Shown here one piece after another: positions 1-8,911 of a stretch of 64,000 nucleotides of DNA. The notes under the pieces are model-generated. The model was not told where the DNA came from, did no database searches, and saw only the letters and a list, made by a program, of their open reading frames with translations. The stretch spans positions 4,278,001-4,342,000 of the forward strand of contig NZ_CP104877.1 of the NCBI RefSeq assembly GCF_025452095.1. Reading direction: 5' to 3'. The position numbers and the translations under genes were made by a program. This DNA is from Paenarthrobacter sp. JL.01a. Lineage in GTDB: Bacteria; Actinomycetota; Actinomycetes; Actinomycetales; Micrococcaceae. The first letter of the stretch is position 1, and each line of letters starts with the position of its first letter.

Positions 1-1072
1 CGCGCGCCCCGTTGCTGCCGAGGAAAATCCGCCAAGCCAGGAAAATCTCTCCCAGCCCGAACAGCAGGACCACCACGGCAATAAAGGTGACCACCGCCGT
101 CGTGGTTTGCGGGTCAAGGGGGTCGCCGTCGGTGGTGAGTTCCGTGAACACTTCGGAAGAGGTCAAAAGCGTCAGCGCGAGGACGAAGGCCGCGACGGAC
201 CTGGCGACCACCAAAGCCGCGCCCATCATGGTGGGGCCCGGCCGGCGGTCGCGGCTGTCCGTAGGGCGGGAAGGCTGGTTCGCCGGGACCAGTACCCGGC
301 GTGCGTCGATGATGGGGAGGTCGCCATCGGTGGAAATCGAGTCCCCGCCGCCGTTGCGTGAGTGGTAGCCGGTGGAGAAGTCCTTGATGACCTGGACCGT
401 CACAACAGGCTGGGCGTCGGACACTGTCCGCACAATGTGGTCCCGTTCGACGTCGGTGTTCTGCTCGATCTTGTGCGTGATCTGGAGGGTGAAGAGTGAG
501 AATCCGACGCTGCGGTCGTAGGTTCCGGCGGCGAGCCAGTCCACCTTGTGTCCGCCGGGAAGCAACCAGCCGTCGGGGCAGCGCCAGAAGCGGACGTGGT
601 GGCGCTTGCCCGGATTGTTGTCCACTTCCTGCTGGTAGGCGAAGTCCTGCTGCCGGTCGAAGAGATAGAGCGGGCTGACCGGAGCCTCGGAGTAGCTGCG
701 CCGGAAGATGGTGGAGCTGATGATGCGGCGGCTGCTGCCGAGGGTGACGTCGTCCGCTTGTGTCCACCCCGCGGCACGCATAATGGCGTGGATTTGCGGT
801 TCGTGGCCGAGCAACGCAACGTTCACGGGGTCGCCCAGGAGTCCGTCGCTGGTCCGGGCCCGTCCAATGAAGTAGCCGGGAACGTAGATGGAGGTGAGGA
901 TGCGGTGCAGCCGGGGCAGGAGCAGGTAGGCAAGGAACGCCCAGAAGAAAAAGTAGAACCACAACTGGCCCCAGCCCAAGTGGAAGCTCTCCCCCACCAG
1001 CAGGAAAGCCAGCCACACCGAGGCGGCCCCGCCCAGGATGAAAAAGGCGTGATCCAGCCAAGTGTCGGTCAC
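1..1072 (-). CDS. LssY C-terminal-domain membrane protein (truncated by window edge)
   Basis: The minus-strand frame is open from a GTG at 1072 to base 1, so the 3' end is missing. The N-terminus has two membrane segments (about residues 8-27 and 35-52), followed by a soluble domain with GDPVNVALLG and a stretch of the type AAGWTQADDVTLGSSR, typical of the LssY_C domain. A second pair of hydrophobic segments appears near residues 285-340. LssY_C proteins are often tied to PAP2/DedA-like membrane proteins, and their biochemical role is not settled. Another in-frame GTG lies 24 bases upstream (1096). The gene follows the epimerase gene on the same strand after about 30 bases and may be the last gene of that transcript. 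Family assignment is fairly firm; function is unknown. Confidence 0.75.
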   Translation of the reverse strand, partial: MTDTWLDHAFFILGGAASVWLAFLLVGESFHLGWGQLWFYFFFWAFLAYLLLPRLHRILTSIYVPGYFIGRARTSDGLLGDPVNVALLGHEPQIHAIMRAAGWTQADDVTLGSSRRIISSTIFRRSYSEAPVSPLYLFDRQQDFAYQQEVDNNPGKRHHVRFWRCPDGWLLPGGHKVDWLAAGTYDRSVGFSLFTLQITHKIEQNTDVERDHIVRTVSDAQPVVTVQVIKDFSTGYHSRNGGGDSISTDGDLPIIDARRVLVPANQPSRPTDSRDRRPGPTMMGAALVVARSVAAFVLALTLLTSSEVFTELTTDGDPLDPQTTTAVVTFIAVVVLLFGLGEIFLAWRIFLGSNGAR

Positions 1073-1100
1073 TTCCCTGGTCGGTGCCTTGTACACGGGA

Positions 1101-2069
1101 CTAACTTCCGGCGACGCTGAGGTGCTTGTTGTCGATGAGCCACTGGACGGACTCATGAACAACCTGCTCCGGTTCATATCGCGGCGCATAGCCCAACAGC
1201 GACTTGGCTTTCTCTATGGTCAGGCAGTGGTTGCGGGACAGATGCGCCCAGCTCGCCTCCGCGTGCTCGTCAGGGGTGATCCGCCGGAATTCCTCCCACC
1301 CCACCGATTCAAACCGCGGTTCCTGGCCGAACCAGGAAGCAGCAATCCCCGCAAAGCCCCGTACGCTCAAAGCCGTCGGGGCAACGATGTTGAAGTCTTC
1401 GCCGGCTGCGGCTTCGCGACGCTGGATCGCCTTCTCGAACGCCTGGGCGACGTCGTCGGCGTGGACGTGGTGCATCAATTCCGTGCCGCTCCCGGGCATT
1501 TCCACTGTCTGCCCAGCGGAGATCTTCTGCCAGACAGAGGGATCGAAATTCCCCAAAGGCCCCACCGGATGCCAGCCGGGACCCACGATGTGGCCAGGGT
1601 GCAACGAGGTTGTGACCAGCCCGCCGGAAGCCGTCTCGTCCTTGAGCATGCGGGCGATGTCGCGTTTCTGGATGCCGTACTCGTCAAGGGGTTCGACGGC
1701 GGAAGAGGAGCCTTCCGCTATTGGCAACTTGATGCTGGCGCCGTAGCGCCAAATGGATCCACAGTGCAGGAGATGTCCCACCTCGCCTCGGAGCCGGGTC
1801 ACCAGCGCTGTGGCCGAGTCGAGCGTGAAGCACAGCAAGTCAACCACGACGTCGGCGCCCAGTCCCGCTATCCGGTCGCCGAAGGTGCCCGCCTGGTCCT
1901 CCTGCCCGCGGTCCGCTGTTACCTGGCGGGCCTTCTGCCACTCGGGGGTATCCGTGTACGGCGTCCTGCTCCCGCGACTGACGTTGATCACCTCATGCCC
2001 GCCACGAACAAGCCTGGGCACAAGGAACGAGCCGATGTGGCCACTGCCGCCGATGACAACGATTTTCAT
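1101..2069 (-). CDS. NAD-dependent epimerase/dehydratase (extended SDR)
   Basis: The 322-residue protein starts with the nucleotide-binding motif GGSGHIGSFL and has the catalytic pattern YGIQK near residue 135, with an upstream Ser in the HCGSIWRYG stretch. Length and motifs fit extended short-chain dehydrogenases that act on nucleotide sugars or related carbonyl compounds. The substrate cannot be read from the sequence. It lies at the promoter-distal part of the minus-strand organic-acid island, 58 bases downstream of the cyclase gene, so it is probably co-transcribed. A role in oxidising or epimerising an intermediate of that pathway is inference. Confidence 0.8.
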   Translation of the reverse strand: MKIVVIGGSGHIGSFLVPRLVRGGHEVINVSRGSRTPYTDTPEWQKARQVTADRGQEDQAGTFGDRIAGLGADVVVDLLCFTLDSATALVTRLRGEVGHLLHCGSIWRYGASIKLPIAEGSSSAVEPLDEYGIQKRDIARMLKDETASGGLVTTSLHPGHIVGPGWHPVGPLGNFDPSVWQKISAGQTVEMPGSGTELMHHVHADDVAQAFEKAIQRREAAAGEDFNIVAPTALSVRGFAGIAASWFGQEPRFESVGWEEFRRITPDEHAEASWAHLSRNHCLTIEKAKSLLGYAPRYEPEQVVHESVQWLIDNKHLSVAGS

Positions 2070-2127
2070 GGCTTCCCTTCATCTCCTGGGTAGAGCTGGG
2101 AGTTCCAGAGTAGCCGGGCTTGCCGTT

Positions 2128-3096
2128 TCAGAGCAGGGCCATGGCATTCGCCGGCGAACCAGTGCCCCCAACGATGTTGAGCGGTTTGATGCTGACGAAG
2201 GCTTCCCACGTGCCCGTGGTGCGCATGTGCCGGGCCAAGGGTCCGAGCTTCCACAGTTCGCCAAGCGGCATGCCCAGTTTGGCCAGGAGTTGCTGGTGCA
2301 TCATCCCGTTGTCATTGGGAGCCGATTCCAGGAAGGGGCTGTCCGGCACAGCCGGCAGGCACTCGAAGGCGAAGTTGTCGGCAGCCAGAACCGAGAGCCG
2401 GTTGTCCCAGGCCCAGGCCACGAACTCTTCGCTCTGTGCAATTCCGGTTGCTTTCCGGCTTGCCCGAACCTCCTGCTTCCCAAAGTCCGGCAGCCCGAGG
2501 AACCACTCGCACCAGCCCGTATGCAGCATGAGGATGTCCCCCGGTTCCAACGCGAGCGACTGCGCCTCCGCAGCGGCCTGGATCAGTTCCAAGCCGAGGG
2601 GTTCGCCGGCTTCGTGGTCGATGGGAGCCCCGGCAGCAGTTCGGTAGCCTTGAAGGTCCACCAGCACACCCCTGCCGACGATGGGTTGCTCCGCCCACTC
2701 CTGGATGCCCAGCTCTGCAGTACCTTCGCAGACCAAGCCGTCCGGGGTGCCGTTGTAGAAGCCCACGTCATCCGCCCGGCGGTGCCTGAGTCCGTCGATC
2801 TGGGTGGAACCTTGCAGGTAGTAGCCGTCCAGGTAGTCGTCACGGTGGGCCGGATGTGCCGAGTAGATGATGTGCCGTGGAGCGCCGCGCTTGAGGGACA
2901 TGCCGGGGTCGAACGCATCTGCCGCGTAGTCCAGCCCAAAGACCCCACCGGTGCGGATGCAGTCCTTGGCCGAGAGCACAGCCTCAGGGGTGATGAACGA
3001 CGGCGTTCCGCGGTCCTTGTCGGGGAACAGGTTCCAGGAAGTGCCGGCAAGTTGCCCCTCCCGCTGGAGCAGTTGGGCATATGAAGGGTAGTTCAT
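2128..3096 (-). CDS. cyclase-family (kynurenine formamidase-like) metal hydrolase
   Basis: The protein has 322 residues. The segment QGSTQIDGLRHR corresponds to the family's metal-binding H-x-G-T-H-x-D region in the variant form found in the longer, about 320-residue cyclase proteins. Related enzymes hydrolyse arylformamides or lactone/amide bonds using a divalent metal. The ATG at 3096 was chosen because AGGAAG lies 10 bases upstream and because its first bases overlap the stop of the 84-residue membrane protein (ATGA), which suggests translational coupling. An upstream extension to 3228 is open but lies inside that gene in another frame. The substrate is unknown; the context points to organic acid catabolism. 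Confidence 0.8.
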   Translation of the reverse strand: MNYPSYAQLLQREGQLAGTSWNLFPDKDRGTPSFITPEAVLSAKDCIRTGGVFGLDYAADAFDPGMSLKRGAPRHIIYSAHPAHRDDYLDGYYLQGSTQIDGLRHRRADDVGFYNGTPDGLVCEGTAELGIQEWAEQPIVGRGVLVDLQGYRTAAGAPIDHEAGEPLGLELIQAAAEAQSLALEPGDILMLHTGWCEWFLGLPDFGKQEVRASRKATGIAQSEEFVAWAWDNRLSVLAADNFAFECLPAVPDSPFLESAPNDNGMMHQQLLAKLGMPLGELWKLGPLARHMRTTGTWEAFVSIKPLNIVGGTGSPANAMALL

Positions 3097-3347
3097 CGCG
3101 TGGTCGCTTCCTGTTTCACGTCCGCACGCTGCGGGCTTGTGTAGCTGAGCAGGAACCCGGCAACGGCGCACACCGAAGCCGCGATGCACATGCCGGGCTT
3201 GAAGAACTCGTTGAGGAACGCCAACCAACTGCCCTGGCCCACAACCAGGCCGAGGGCCTGGCCGGCCACGAACAACACCCCTCCTGCCAGAAGCAGCCCG
3301 AGGGTAATGACGAAGACTGCCTGGACGGCTCGTCGCAGCTGTTGCAT
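3093..3347 (-). CDS. small two-helix membrane protein next to DctM-like permease
   Basis: This 84-residue protein has two hydrophobic segments (about residues 10-35 and 48-68), joined by a loop with WLAFLNEFFKPG, and a charged C-terminus. It starts 10 bases after the DctM-like permease gene ends and overlaps the cyclase start by four bases. TRAP transporters need a small membrane subunit (DctQ, usually about 160 residues with four helices). This protein is in the right place but is half that size and shows no clear DctQ signature. It could be a reduced small subunit, but that is a guess from position only. Confidence 0.6.
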   Translation of the reverse strand: MQQLRRAVQAVFVITLGLLLAGGVLFVAGQALGLVVGQGSWLAFLNEFFKPGMCIAASVCAVAGFLLSYTSPQRADVKQEATTR

Positions 3348-3357
3348 GGGAATTTCC

Positions 3358-4695
3358 TTAGATGGGAAGGACGCCCAGGATGATCAGCACACCGATACCC
3401 AACAAAGGCAGGGCATAGTGTGTGAGGAGCCTGGAGAAGGTCTTGATGGGATTGACGTCCGCGATGCCGCACGCCACGTACAAAGGTGCCCCGCCCGGCG
3501 GGACCGCAGCTTCGCAGGAGGAGAAAACCAGTACCGCCACAGCCGCCGTCGTTGCCGGAACACCGGCGGCCACAAGCGTAGCGACGCCGACAGTTCCGAC
3601 GGCGGCCATCGTCGCCGTCGCGGACAGCGGCGCGGCGACGGCGATGACGATCAGCCCGATCAGGATGGCAAGGAGCCACAAGGGCAGATTCATCTGGCCA
3701 AGCAACGCCGTCATCTGCTTCGGCAGCCCGGTGGCGGCCAAGGCGTTGGCGCCGGCAAACGCGAACACCACCGTAATGCCCACGACGCCGAACCGCGGCG
3801 CTGAATTCTGCAGGAGGTTCCACCAGGCCCGCGCGTTCCGGGGCAGTGACTTCCGGCCCAACAAGGCGCCGGTAATGATGAGCACCACGGGAATCCACAC
3901 GATGATGCTGAGGGATTTCGTGACATCCCCTCCTGTCCAGTCGGACAACGCCGAGGCTATGGCACCGGAGGTGATGATCAGGGGAATTGCCACCACCACG
4001 AAGAGGAGCAGCGTTGCCCAGCCTTGGCCGAAGGCCGTGCGGACAGCCAGGCGGTGGGCAGGATCAAGGGGCGCCATTCCGCTCTTGCGAACCAACAGCC
4101 AAGTGACGATCAGCCGGTGCAGGAAGCACCACAAGCCGCCAATCAACAGGGGCAGTACGAGGTCGTTGACGTTCAGCAGAGGTCCAACCGTGGCCGATCC
4201 CACCAGCACGAACATGGACGCACTGAACGGGAAGGTGATGCCCATGCCGGCATTGCCTGCAACAAGCGTCGCTGCTGATGGCTTGTCCAGCCTGGACTTC
4301 TCCATCCAGGGAATGGTTACCGAACCCACGGTGGCAGCGATGGCGGCCTGGTTGTGGACCACCCCGCCAAGCCCGGCAGACGCGACCGTTGACACCCAGG
4401 CCGGGCCGCCCTTCACCCCGCCGATCAGTGAGTTCAGCAGGTCGATCAGCTTGTCCAGGACGCCCGTTTTGTCCAACAGGTAGCCCATGAACACGAAGGC
4501 CATGGTGGCGTAGACGATCTCATCGGTCATTGCCGAGTAGAGCGACGTCCAGCCGACCTGTGCGGCAGCGGCGCCGGTGAACGGCAACACCACCAGGAAT
4601 CCGATGATCATGGCTTCACCGACGCTGCGCTTGAACAGCGTGGTCCAGAGCAGGATCACGGCGAGATAGGCTCCGAGGGCCCAGATGCCGATCAT
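3358..4695 (-). CDS. DctM-type (TRAP large-subunit-like) permease
   Basis: The 445-residue protein is almost entirely hydrophobic, with 11-12 likely membrane segments. It has glycine- and proline-rich re-entrant stretches such as GLGGVVHNQAAIAATVGSV and SCEAAVPPGGAPLYVACG, which resemble the paired hairpins of the DctM/ion-transporter superfamily. It begins at ATG 4695 with AGGAG upstream. Such proteins move dicarboxylates or other organic acids with sodium ions. There is no DctP-type binding protein next to it, and the only candidate small subunit is the following 84-residue protein. It may therefore work alone or with a distant partner. Confidence 0.75.
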   Translation of the reverse strand: MIGIWALGAYLAVILLWTTLFKRSVGEAMIIGFLVVLPFTGAAAAQVGWTSLYSAMTDEIVYATMAFVFMGYLLDKTGVLDKLIDLLNSLIGGVKGGPAWVSTVASAGLGGVVHNQAAIAATVGSVTIPWMEKSRLDKPSAATLVAGNAGMGITFPFSASMFVLVGSATVGPLLNVNDLVLPLLIGGLWCFLHRLIVTWLLVRKSGMAPLDPAHRLAVRTAFGQGWATLLLFVVVAIPLIITSGAIASALSDWTGGDVTKSLSIIVWIPVVLIITGALLGRKSLPRNARAWWNLLQNSAPRFGVVGITVVFAFAGANALAATGLPKQMTALLGQMNLPLWLLAILIGLIVIAVAAPLSATATMAAVGTVGVATLVAAGVPATTAAVAVLVFSSCEAAVPPGGAPLYVACGIADVNPIKTFSRLLTHYALPLLGIGVLIILGVLPI

Positions 4696-4792
4696 GATGC
4701 TGCTCCTGACAGGGATCGCGTTTGCGCTGAGTACTTCATTGTTGCTCTAGTCCCGATTCTTCCTGCTGTATCCGTGAGCGCAATACTGCAGC

Positions 4793-5584
4793 TCAGCGCA
4801 CTGCTGCCGCCGGCTCTGCCGCTTCGCTGGCTATCCGTGACAAAGCCGCGGCCGCCGCCGTCGTCATCTCGGCCGGGACTTTCAGGTCGTCCGCAAGGAA
4901 GTCCGCGGTGTCCTGCATTTCCTTCGACCGGCGCTGGGCGTGCTTGGCGGTGCCCACCAGGAAGCGGTCGATGACGGCTTGGCCGTCGCCGGCCAACTGG
5001 CGCGCGATCTGCTCCCGAATCCACTCTTCCAGTCCGGCTGCCCGGCCTGCGGTGACGGCCTCGACCACCACCGAAGCCAGCCCCTTCATCAGTACGCTCC
5101 GCAAAAGCTTATGCGCCATCGCAGCGCCCGGTTCGCCGTCGGCAATTTCGACGTCGGCACCCAGCGGAGCGAGCAGCGCGGCAACCGCCTCGGAACCGGG
5201 GCCGCTGACCATCAGCGGGGTCCTGGCGCCCTGGGTGGGCACCGGGCCAAGAATCGCGACGTCGGCAAAGTCCGCCTCCGAGGGGATCCGGCTCAATTCC
5301 TGCATCACGTGAGGCGAGGAGGAGGTGAGGTCCGCATAGCAACTGCCCTTGGCCAGCAACGGAAGGCATTCCGCTGCGACCGCCGGGGCTGCCGCGGCTC
5401 CGGTCAGGACAAGGACGACGTCGGCTCCCAGGCATGCTTCAGCGGCAGTGGACGCGCGGACAACTCCGGCGGGGGTGGTGGGTGCCACCGGGTCGAAACC
5501 CTTGACCTGGTGGCCGGCGGCGACCAGTGCCGATGCGTACGTGGCTCCGGCTTCTCCGAGGCCAATAACGGTGCAAACTGTCAT
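4793..5584 (-). CDS. NAD(P)-dependent beta-hydroxyacid dehydrogenase-like protein (DUF1932 type)
   Basis: The 263-residue protein opens with the Rossmann pattern VIGLGEAGATYASAL. Its C-terminal helical half (GEPGAAMAHKLLRSVLMKGL onward) is like DUF1932 proteins related to 6-phosphogluconate and 3-hydroxyisobutyrate dehydrogenases. The family lysine is present in AHKLLRS. The enzyme is expected to oxidise or reduce a short hydroxy acid in the cytosol. It sits between the RraA-family aldolase and the DctM-like permease on the same strand, so it probably processes an imported organic acid. The exact substrate is unknown. Confidence 0.8.
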   Translation of the reverse strand: MTVCTVIGLGEAGATYASALVAAGHQVKGFDPVAPTTPAGVVRASTAAEACLGADVVLVLTGAAAAPAVAAECLPLLAKGSCYADLTSSSPHVMQELSRIPSEADFADVAILGPVPTQGARTPLMVSGPGSEAVAALLAPLGADVEIADGEPGAAMAHKLLRSVLMKGLASVVVEAVTAGRAAGLEEWIREQIARQLAGDGQAVIDRFLVGTAKHAQRRSKEMQDTADFLADDLKVPAEMTTAAAAALSRIASEAAEPAAAVR

Positions 5585-5692
5585 GATCTTGTCTTTCGTT
5601 CGGGGTTCAGGGCTGGAGCTTCAGCGGGCACGGCGACAGGGACCTGCCGGGCCGGGTAGTCGGCCAGGCAGGTCAAGCCGTGGTGCGGTGCC

Positions 5693-6325
5693 TTATTTTT
5701 GGCGGGTACCGATGATCGCGGCGCGGCGGTTGCTTTCGTCGGCGAAGACGGCTTCGGCAGCATCGGCGACGGCGGCTGCCTGCTCGCGGGGAATGACCAC
5801 CACGCCGTCGGAGTCGCCGATGATGATGTCTCCGGGCAACACGGGAACGCCGCCGAAGGAGACAGGGGTGCCAAGTCTCGAAGGACCGTTCTTGTAGGGG
5901 CCGGCCGGCGTGACCGCTCGGGCGAAGACGGGCATCCCGATCTCGCCCAAGGCCTCGGCGTCCCTTGCAGCGCCGTCGATGGCAAAGCCTGCGATCCCCA
6001 GGTTAATGGCCCGCTCGCCGATCAGTTCGCCAAGAAGGGCCCTGGATTCATCTCCTCCACCGGCAACCACAATGACGTCGCCGGCTTGGGCCAGCTGGAG
6101 GGCCCGGTGGATGCCTTGGTTGTCTCCGGGTCGGGTCCAGACGGTGAAGGCCGGTCCGGCCAGGCGTGCGCCGGACCAGATTGCCTGGATGGCCGAGTCG
6201 GCGACCCCCAGGCGGTCCATGGCATCGCCGATGTTGGCTGCAGGCAATTTCGCGAGGCGGCCAAGAACGTCCTGGTCGGGGCGGGGGAAGTTCGTATCGA
6301 GGTCTTCGAGGACGGGAGTGGACAT
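5693..6325 (-). CDS. RraA-family aldolase / decarboxylase (HMG-aldolase-like)
   Basis: The 210-residue protein has the RraA/HMG aldolase core: ANIGDAMDRLG near residue 30, GDVIVVAGGGDESRALLGEL near 85 and the stretch GFAIDGAARD near 118, which supplies the metal and substrate ligands (R and D). Catabolic members cleave 4-hydroxy-4-methyl-2-oxoglutarate or decarboxylate oxaloacetate with a divalent metal. The neighbours (tricarboxylate transporter, hydroxyacid dehydrogenase) favour a catabolic aldolase over the RNase E-inhibitor role of E. coli RraA. A gap of 108 bases separates it from the dehydrogenase gene downstream. Confidence 0.8.
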   Translation of the reverse strand: MSTPVLEDLDTNFPRPDQDVLGRLAKLPAANIGDAMDRLGVADSAIQAIWSGARLAGPAFTVWTRPGDNQGIHRALQLAQAGDVIVVAGGGDESRALLGELIGERAINLGIAGFAIDGAARDAEALGEIGMPVFARAVTPAGPYKNGPSRLGTPVSFGGVPVLPGDIIIGDSDGVVVIPREQAAAVADAAEAVFADESNRRAAIIGTRQK

Positions 6326-6358
6326 GGTGTCTTCTTTCTAAATGGTGCCGGGAACCGG

Positions 6359-7360
6359 CTAGTCCTTCTTCTGGACCATCGGCAGGACCTTCTTGAAGCC
6401 GTCTTCCTGGGAGGCCCAGAACTGCTTGTAGTCCGCGCCGTTCAGGTAGCTCGTCTCGAGGCCCAGGTCCTTCATCTTTTGGACCACAGTGGGATCCTCG
6501 ATCGCCTTCTGCAGGGCTGCTTCGATCTTCTTGGCGACGGCGTCGGGCAGGCCTGCCGGTGCGGAGTAGCCACGGACCGTGCCTGCTTCAATCTCGTAGC
6601 CGGATTCCTTGAACGTGGGGACGTCCGGCAGGGACGGAGCGCGTTCCGCGGTCATGACGCCGAGCACCCGGGCCTTGCCCTGCTTCGACAGGTCGGTCAC
6701 ATCGCTGACGTTGGCCACCAGGATGTCCACGTGCCTGCCCAGGAAGGCAGTGGTTGCCTGGGACGCACCCTCGGAGAAGTGCACGGGGGCGAACTCGGCT
6801 CCCGTGGTTTCCTGCATCTGCGCGAGCGCGAAGTGCTCGCCGGTCTGCAGGCCCGTAGTGCTGGCCGTCATGGACTTGGGCTTTGCCTTCGCGGCGTCAA
6901 GGAGTTCCTTGAGCGTTTTGTAGGGGCTGTCCGGCTGGACCGCGATCACGGTGGGGTCGATCACCTGGCGGCCCAGCGGCTGGAAGCTTTCCCGGGTGTA
7001 CTTGGCACCACGGGCCGGGTCCAACGGGGAAACAACCACGGACGGGGAACCGGTGGCGCCGATGGTGTAGCCGTCCGGCTTGGCACTGGTCAGCTGCGTG
7101 TAGCCGATCTGGCCACCGGCACCAGGCTTGTTGATGACCTCGACGTTGGTACCAAGTTCCTTTTCAAGGATCGGTTGGACCAGTCGGGCCGCAGTGTCCA
7201 CGGCTCCACCGGAGGAGAAGGAAACGATCAGGTCGATCGACTTTCCCTTCTTGGGGAAATCGTCTGCTGTGTTGTTCGCGGCACCGGCGTTGGCACCACA
7301 GCCCGTGAGGGCCATCAGGGTTACGGCAGCGAAAGCTGCGATCATGCGCGTACGGGGCAT
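6359..7360 (-). CDS. tctC: tripartite tricarboxylate transporter substrate-binding lipoprotein (TctC/Bug family)
   Basis: The 333-residue protein has a lipoprotein signal ending in LTGC at about residue 21. The mature part has the Bug-family features IDLIVSFSSGGAVDTAARLV and NKPGAGGQIGYTQL near the N-terminus, which form the carboxylate-binding pocket. It is the extracytoplasmic receptor that delivers a carboxylate to the TctA/TctB membrane pair encoded just upstream in the same transcript (order tctB-tctA-tctC). The ligand is unknown; Bug proteins bind citrate, aromatic carboxylates, amino acids and others. Confidence 0.92.
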   Translation of the reverse strand: MPRTRMIAAFAAVTLMALTGCGANAGAANNTADDFPKKGKSIDLIVSFSSGGAVDTAARLVQPILEKELGTNVEVINKPGAGGQIGYTQLTSAKPDGYTIGATGSPSVVVSPLDPARGAKYTRESFQPLGRQVIDPTVIAVQPDSPYKTLKELLDAAKAKPKSMTASTTGLQTGEHFALAQMQETTGAEFAPVHFSEGASQATTAFLGRHVDILVANVSDVTDLSKQGKARVLGVMTAERAPSLPDVPTFKESGYEIEAGTVRGYSAPAGLPDAVAKKIEAALQKAIEDPTVVQKMKDLGLETSYLNGADYKQFWASQEDGFKKVLPMVQKKD

Positions 7361-7406
7361 GGTTCTTCTCCTTTGAAGTATGGGTTGGGGGGTGAGTGGT
7401 TGCGGT

Positions 7407-8909
7407 TTAGGTTTCCGGGTCCTCGGTAAGCGCCTTCGGCTTGCGCAGCTTCAGGAGCGGGCTCAGGACGATCAGCAACCCGATGCCGATGAGCACCACC
7501 GAGATGGGACGGTTGAGGAAGATTCCAAAGTCGCCCTGGGAGATCTCCAGCGACTCACGCAGCGAGCGCTCCATAAGGGGACCCAGGACAAGCGTCAGGA
7601 CCATGGGGGCCAGGGGGATGTCGAGATGCCGCAGGGCAAGGCCGAGCAAGCCGAAGGCGATCATTACAAAGACATCGAAGACGTTGAAGTTGATCGTGTA
7701 GGCGCCGATCACCATGAAGAGCAGGATCAGTGCGGTCAGGATCGGTGCAGGCACCCGGAGGATCGAGGTCCACAGGCCTACCAACGGAACGTTCAGGAGC
7801 AGCAGCAACAGGTTGCCGATGAAGAGGCTGGCGATGATGGCCCAGGCGATCTCGGAGTGCTCGGTGAAGAGGGTCGGCCCCGGAGTCAGTCCCTGCTGGA
7901 GGAAGGCGCCCATCAGAACTGCGATGGTCGGCGAAGCGGGGATACCCAGGGTAAAGAGGGGAATCAGTGCCGCGTTGGCGTGGGCGTTGTTGGCGGTCTC
8001 AGGGCCAGCGACACCCTCAATGGCACCCTTGCCCAGTTCGTTGCGGTACTTGGAGAACTTCTTTTCCGCACCGTAGGCCAGCAGGGAGGACACCGAGCCG
8101 GTCATGCCCGGGATCAGTCCCAGCCCGAATCCGATGCCGGTTCCGCGTGCCATCGATGGTGTGCTGCGGCGCCACTCGGTCCGGTTCGGGAGCAAGGAGC
8201 GCAGCCCCGGAGCGTGCACCACCGACGTGCTGGTGTCCTTGCGGTAGGAAAGGATCTCGGACAGGCCGAAGACACCGACGATCACGGCTACGAAACTGAC
8301 GCCGTCCAAGAGGTTGTCCGAGCCGAAGGTGAAGCGGGGTGCGCCTGCCACGGGGTCGATGCCGATCATGGAGATCAGCAGGCCCAGGGCACCGGAGATC
8401 AGCGCTTTGACCATGGACTTTCCGGCGAGCGCCACGAGCAGCGAGATTCCCACCACCATGAGGGCGAAGAACTCCGGCGGCCCGACCAGCAGGCCCATCT
8501 CGCCCAGTGGCTTGGCTGCGGCCACGAGGCCCAGCGTGGCTATGGTTCCGCCCACGAAGGACCCGACGGCGGCGATCGTCAGTGCCGCTCCGGCCTTGCC
8601 GATCTTGGTCATCGCATAACCGTCGATCGTGGTGATCGCCGAGGCCGCTTCCCCGGGAGTGTTCAGCAGGACGCTGGTGATGGTTCCGCCGTACGCCGTC
8701 CCATAGAAGATGGCACAGAGCATGATGATGGCGCCGGTCGCGTCCAGGTTCATGGTCAGCGGGATGAGGAGGGCGACGCCGGCCACCGGCCCGATTCCGG
8801 GCAGCACGCCAATGATGGTGCCCAGGAGGCATCCGAGGAAGGCAAAAATCAGGTTCTGCCACGTCATGGCGGCAGCGAAGCCGCCCATGAGTTCGTTGAG
8901 TGTATCCAC
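7407..8909 (-). CDS. tctA: tripartite tricarboxylate transporter large permease (TctA)
   Basis: The 500-residue protein has about 11-12 hydrophobic segments and the TctA hallmarks: GVLPGIGPVAGVALLIPLT near residue 40, a duplicated counterpart around GLIPGMTGSVSSLLAYGAE, and YGTAYGGTITSVLLNTPGE. Length is normal for the family. It starts two bases downstream of the tctB stop, which supports tight co-expression. It forms the translocation path for the solute captured by the TctC protein. Confidence 0.95.
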   Translation of the reverse strand: MDTLNELMGGFAAAMTWQNLIFAFLGCLLGTIIGVLPGIGPVAGVALLIPLTMNLDATGAIIMLCAIFYGTAYGGTITSVLLNTPGEAASAITTIDGYAMTKIGKAGAALTIAAVGSFVGGTIATLGLVAAAKPLGEMGLLVGPPEFFALMVVGISLLVALAGKSMVKALISGALGLLISMIGIDPVAGAPRFTFGSDNLLDGVSFVAVIVGVFGLSEILSYRKDTSTSVVHAPGLRSLLPNRTEWRRSTPSMARGTGIGFGLGLIPGMTGSVSSLLAYGAEKKFSKYRNELGKGAIEGVAGPETANNAHANAALIPLFTLGIPASPTIAVLMGAFLQQGLTPGPTLFTEHSEIAWAIIASLFIGNLLLLLLNVPLVGLWTSILRVPAPILTALILLFMVIGAYTINFNVFDVFVMIAFGLLGLALRHLDIPLAPMVLTLVLGPLMERSLRESLEISQGDFGIFLNRPISVVLIGIGLLIVLSPLLKLRKPKALTEDPET

Positions 8910-8911
8910 GG

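Noticed and set aside
5693..6325. RraA as regulator of RNase E
   Set aside because: The gene is embedded in a catabolic operon; the aldolase/decarboxylase role is more likely.
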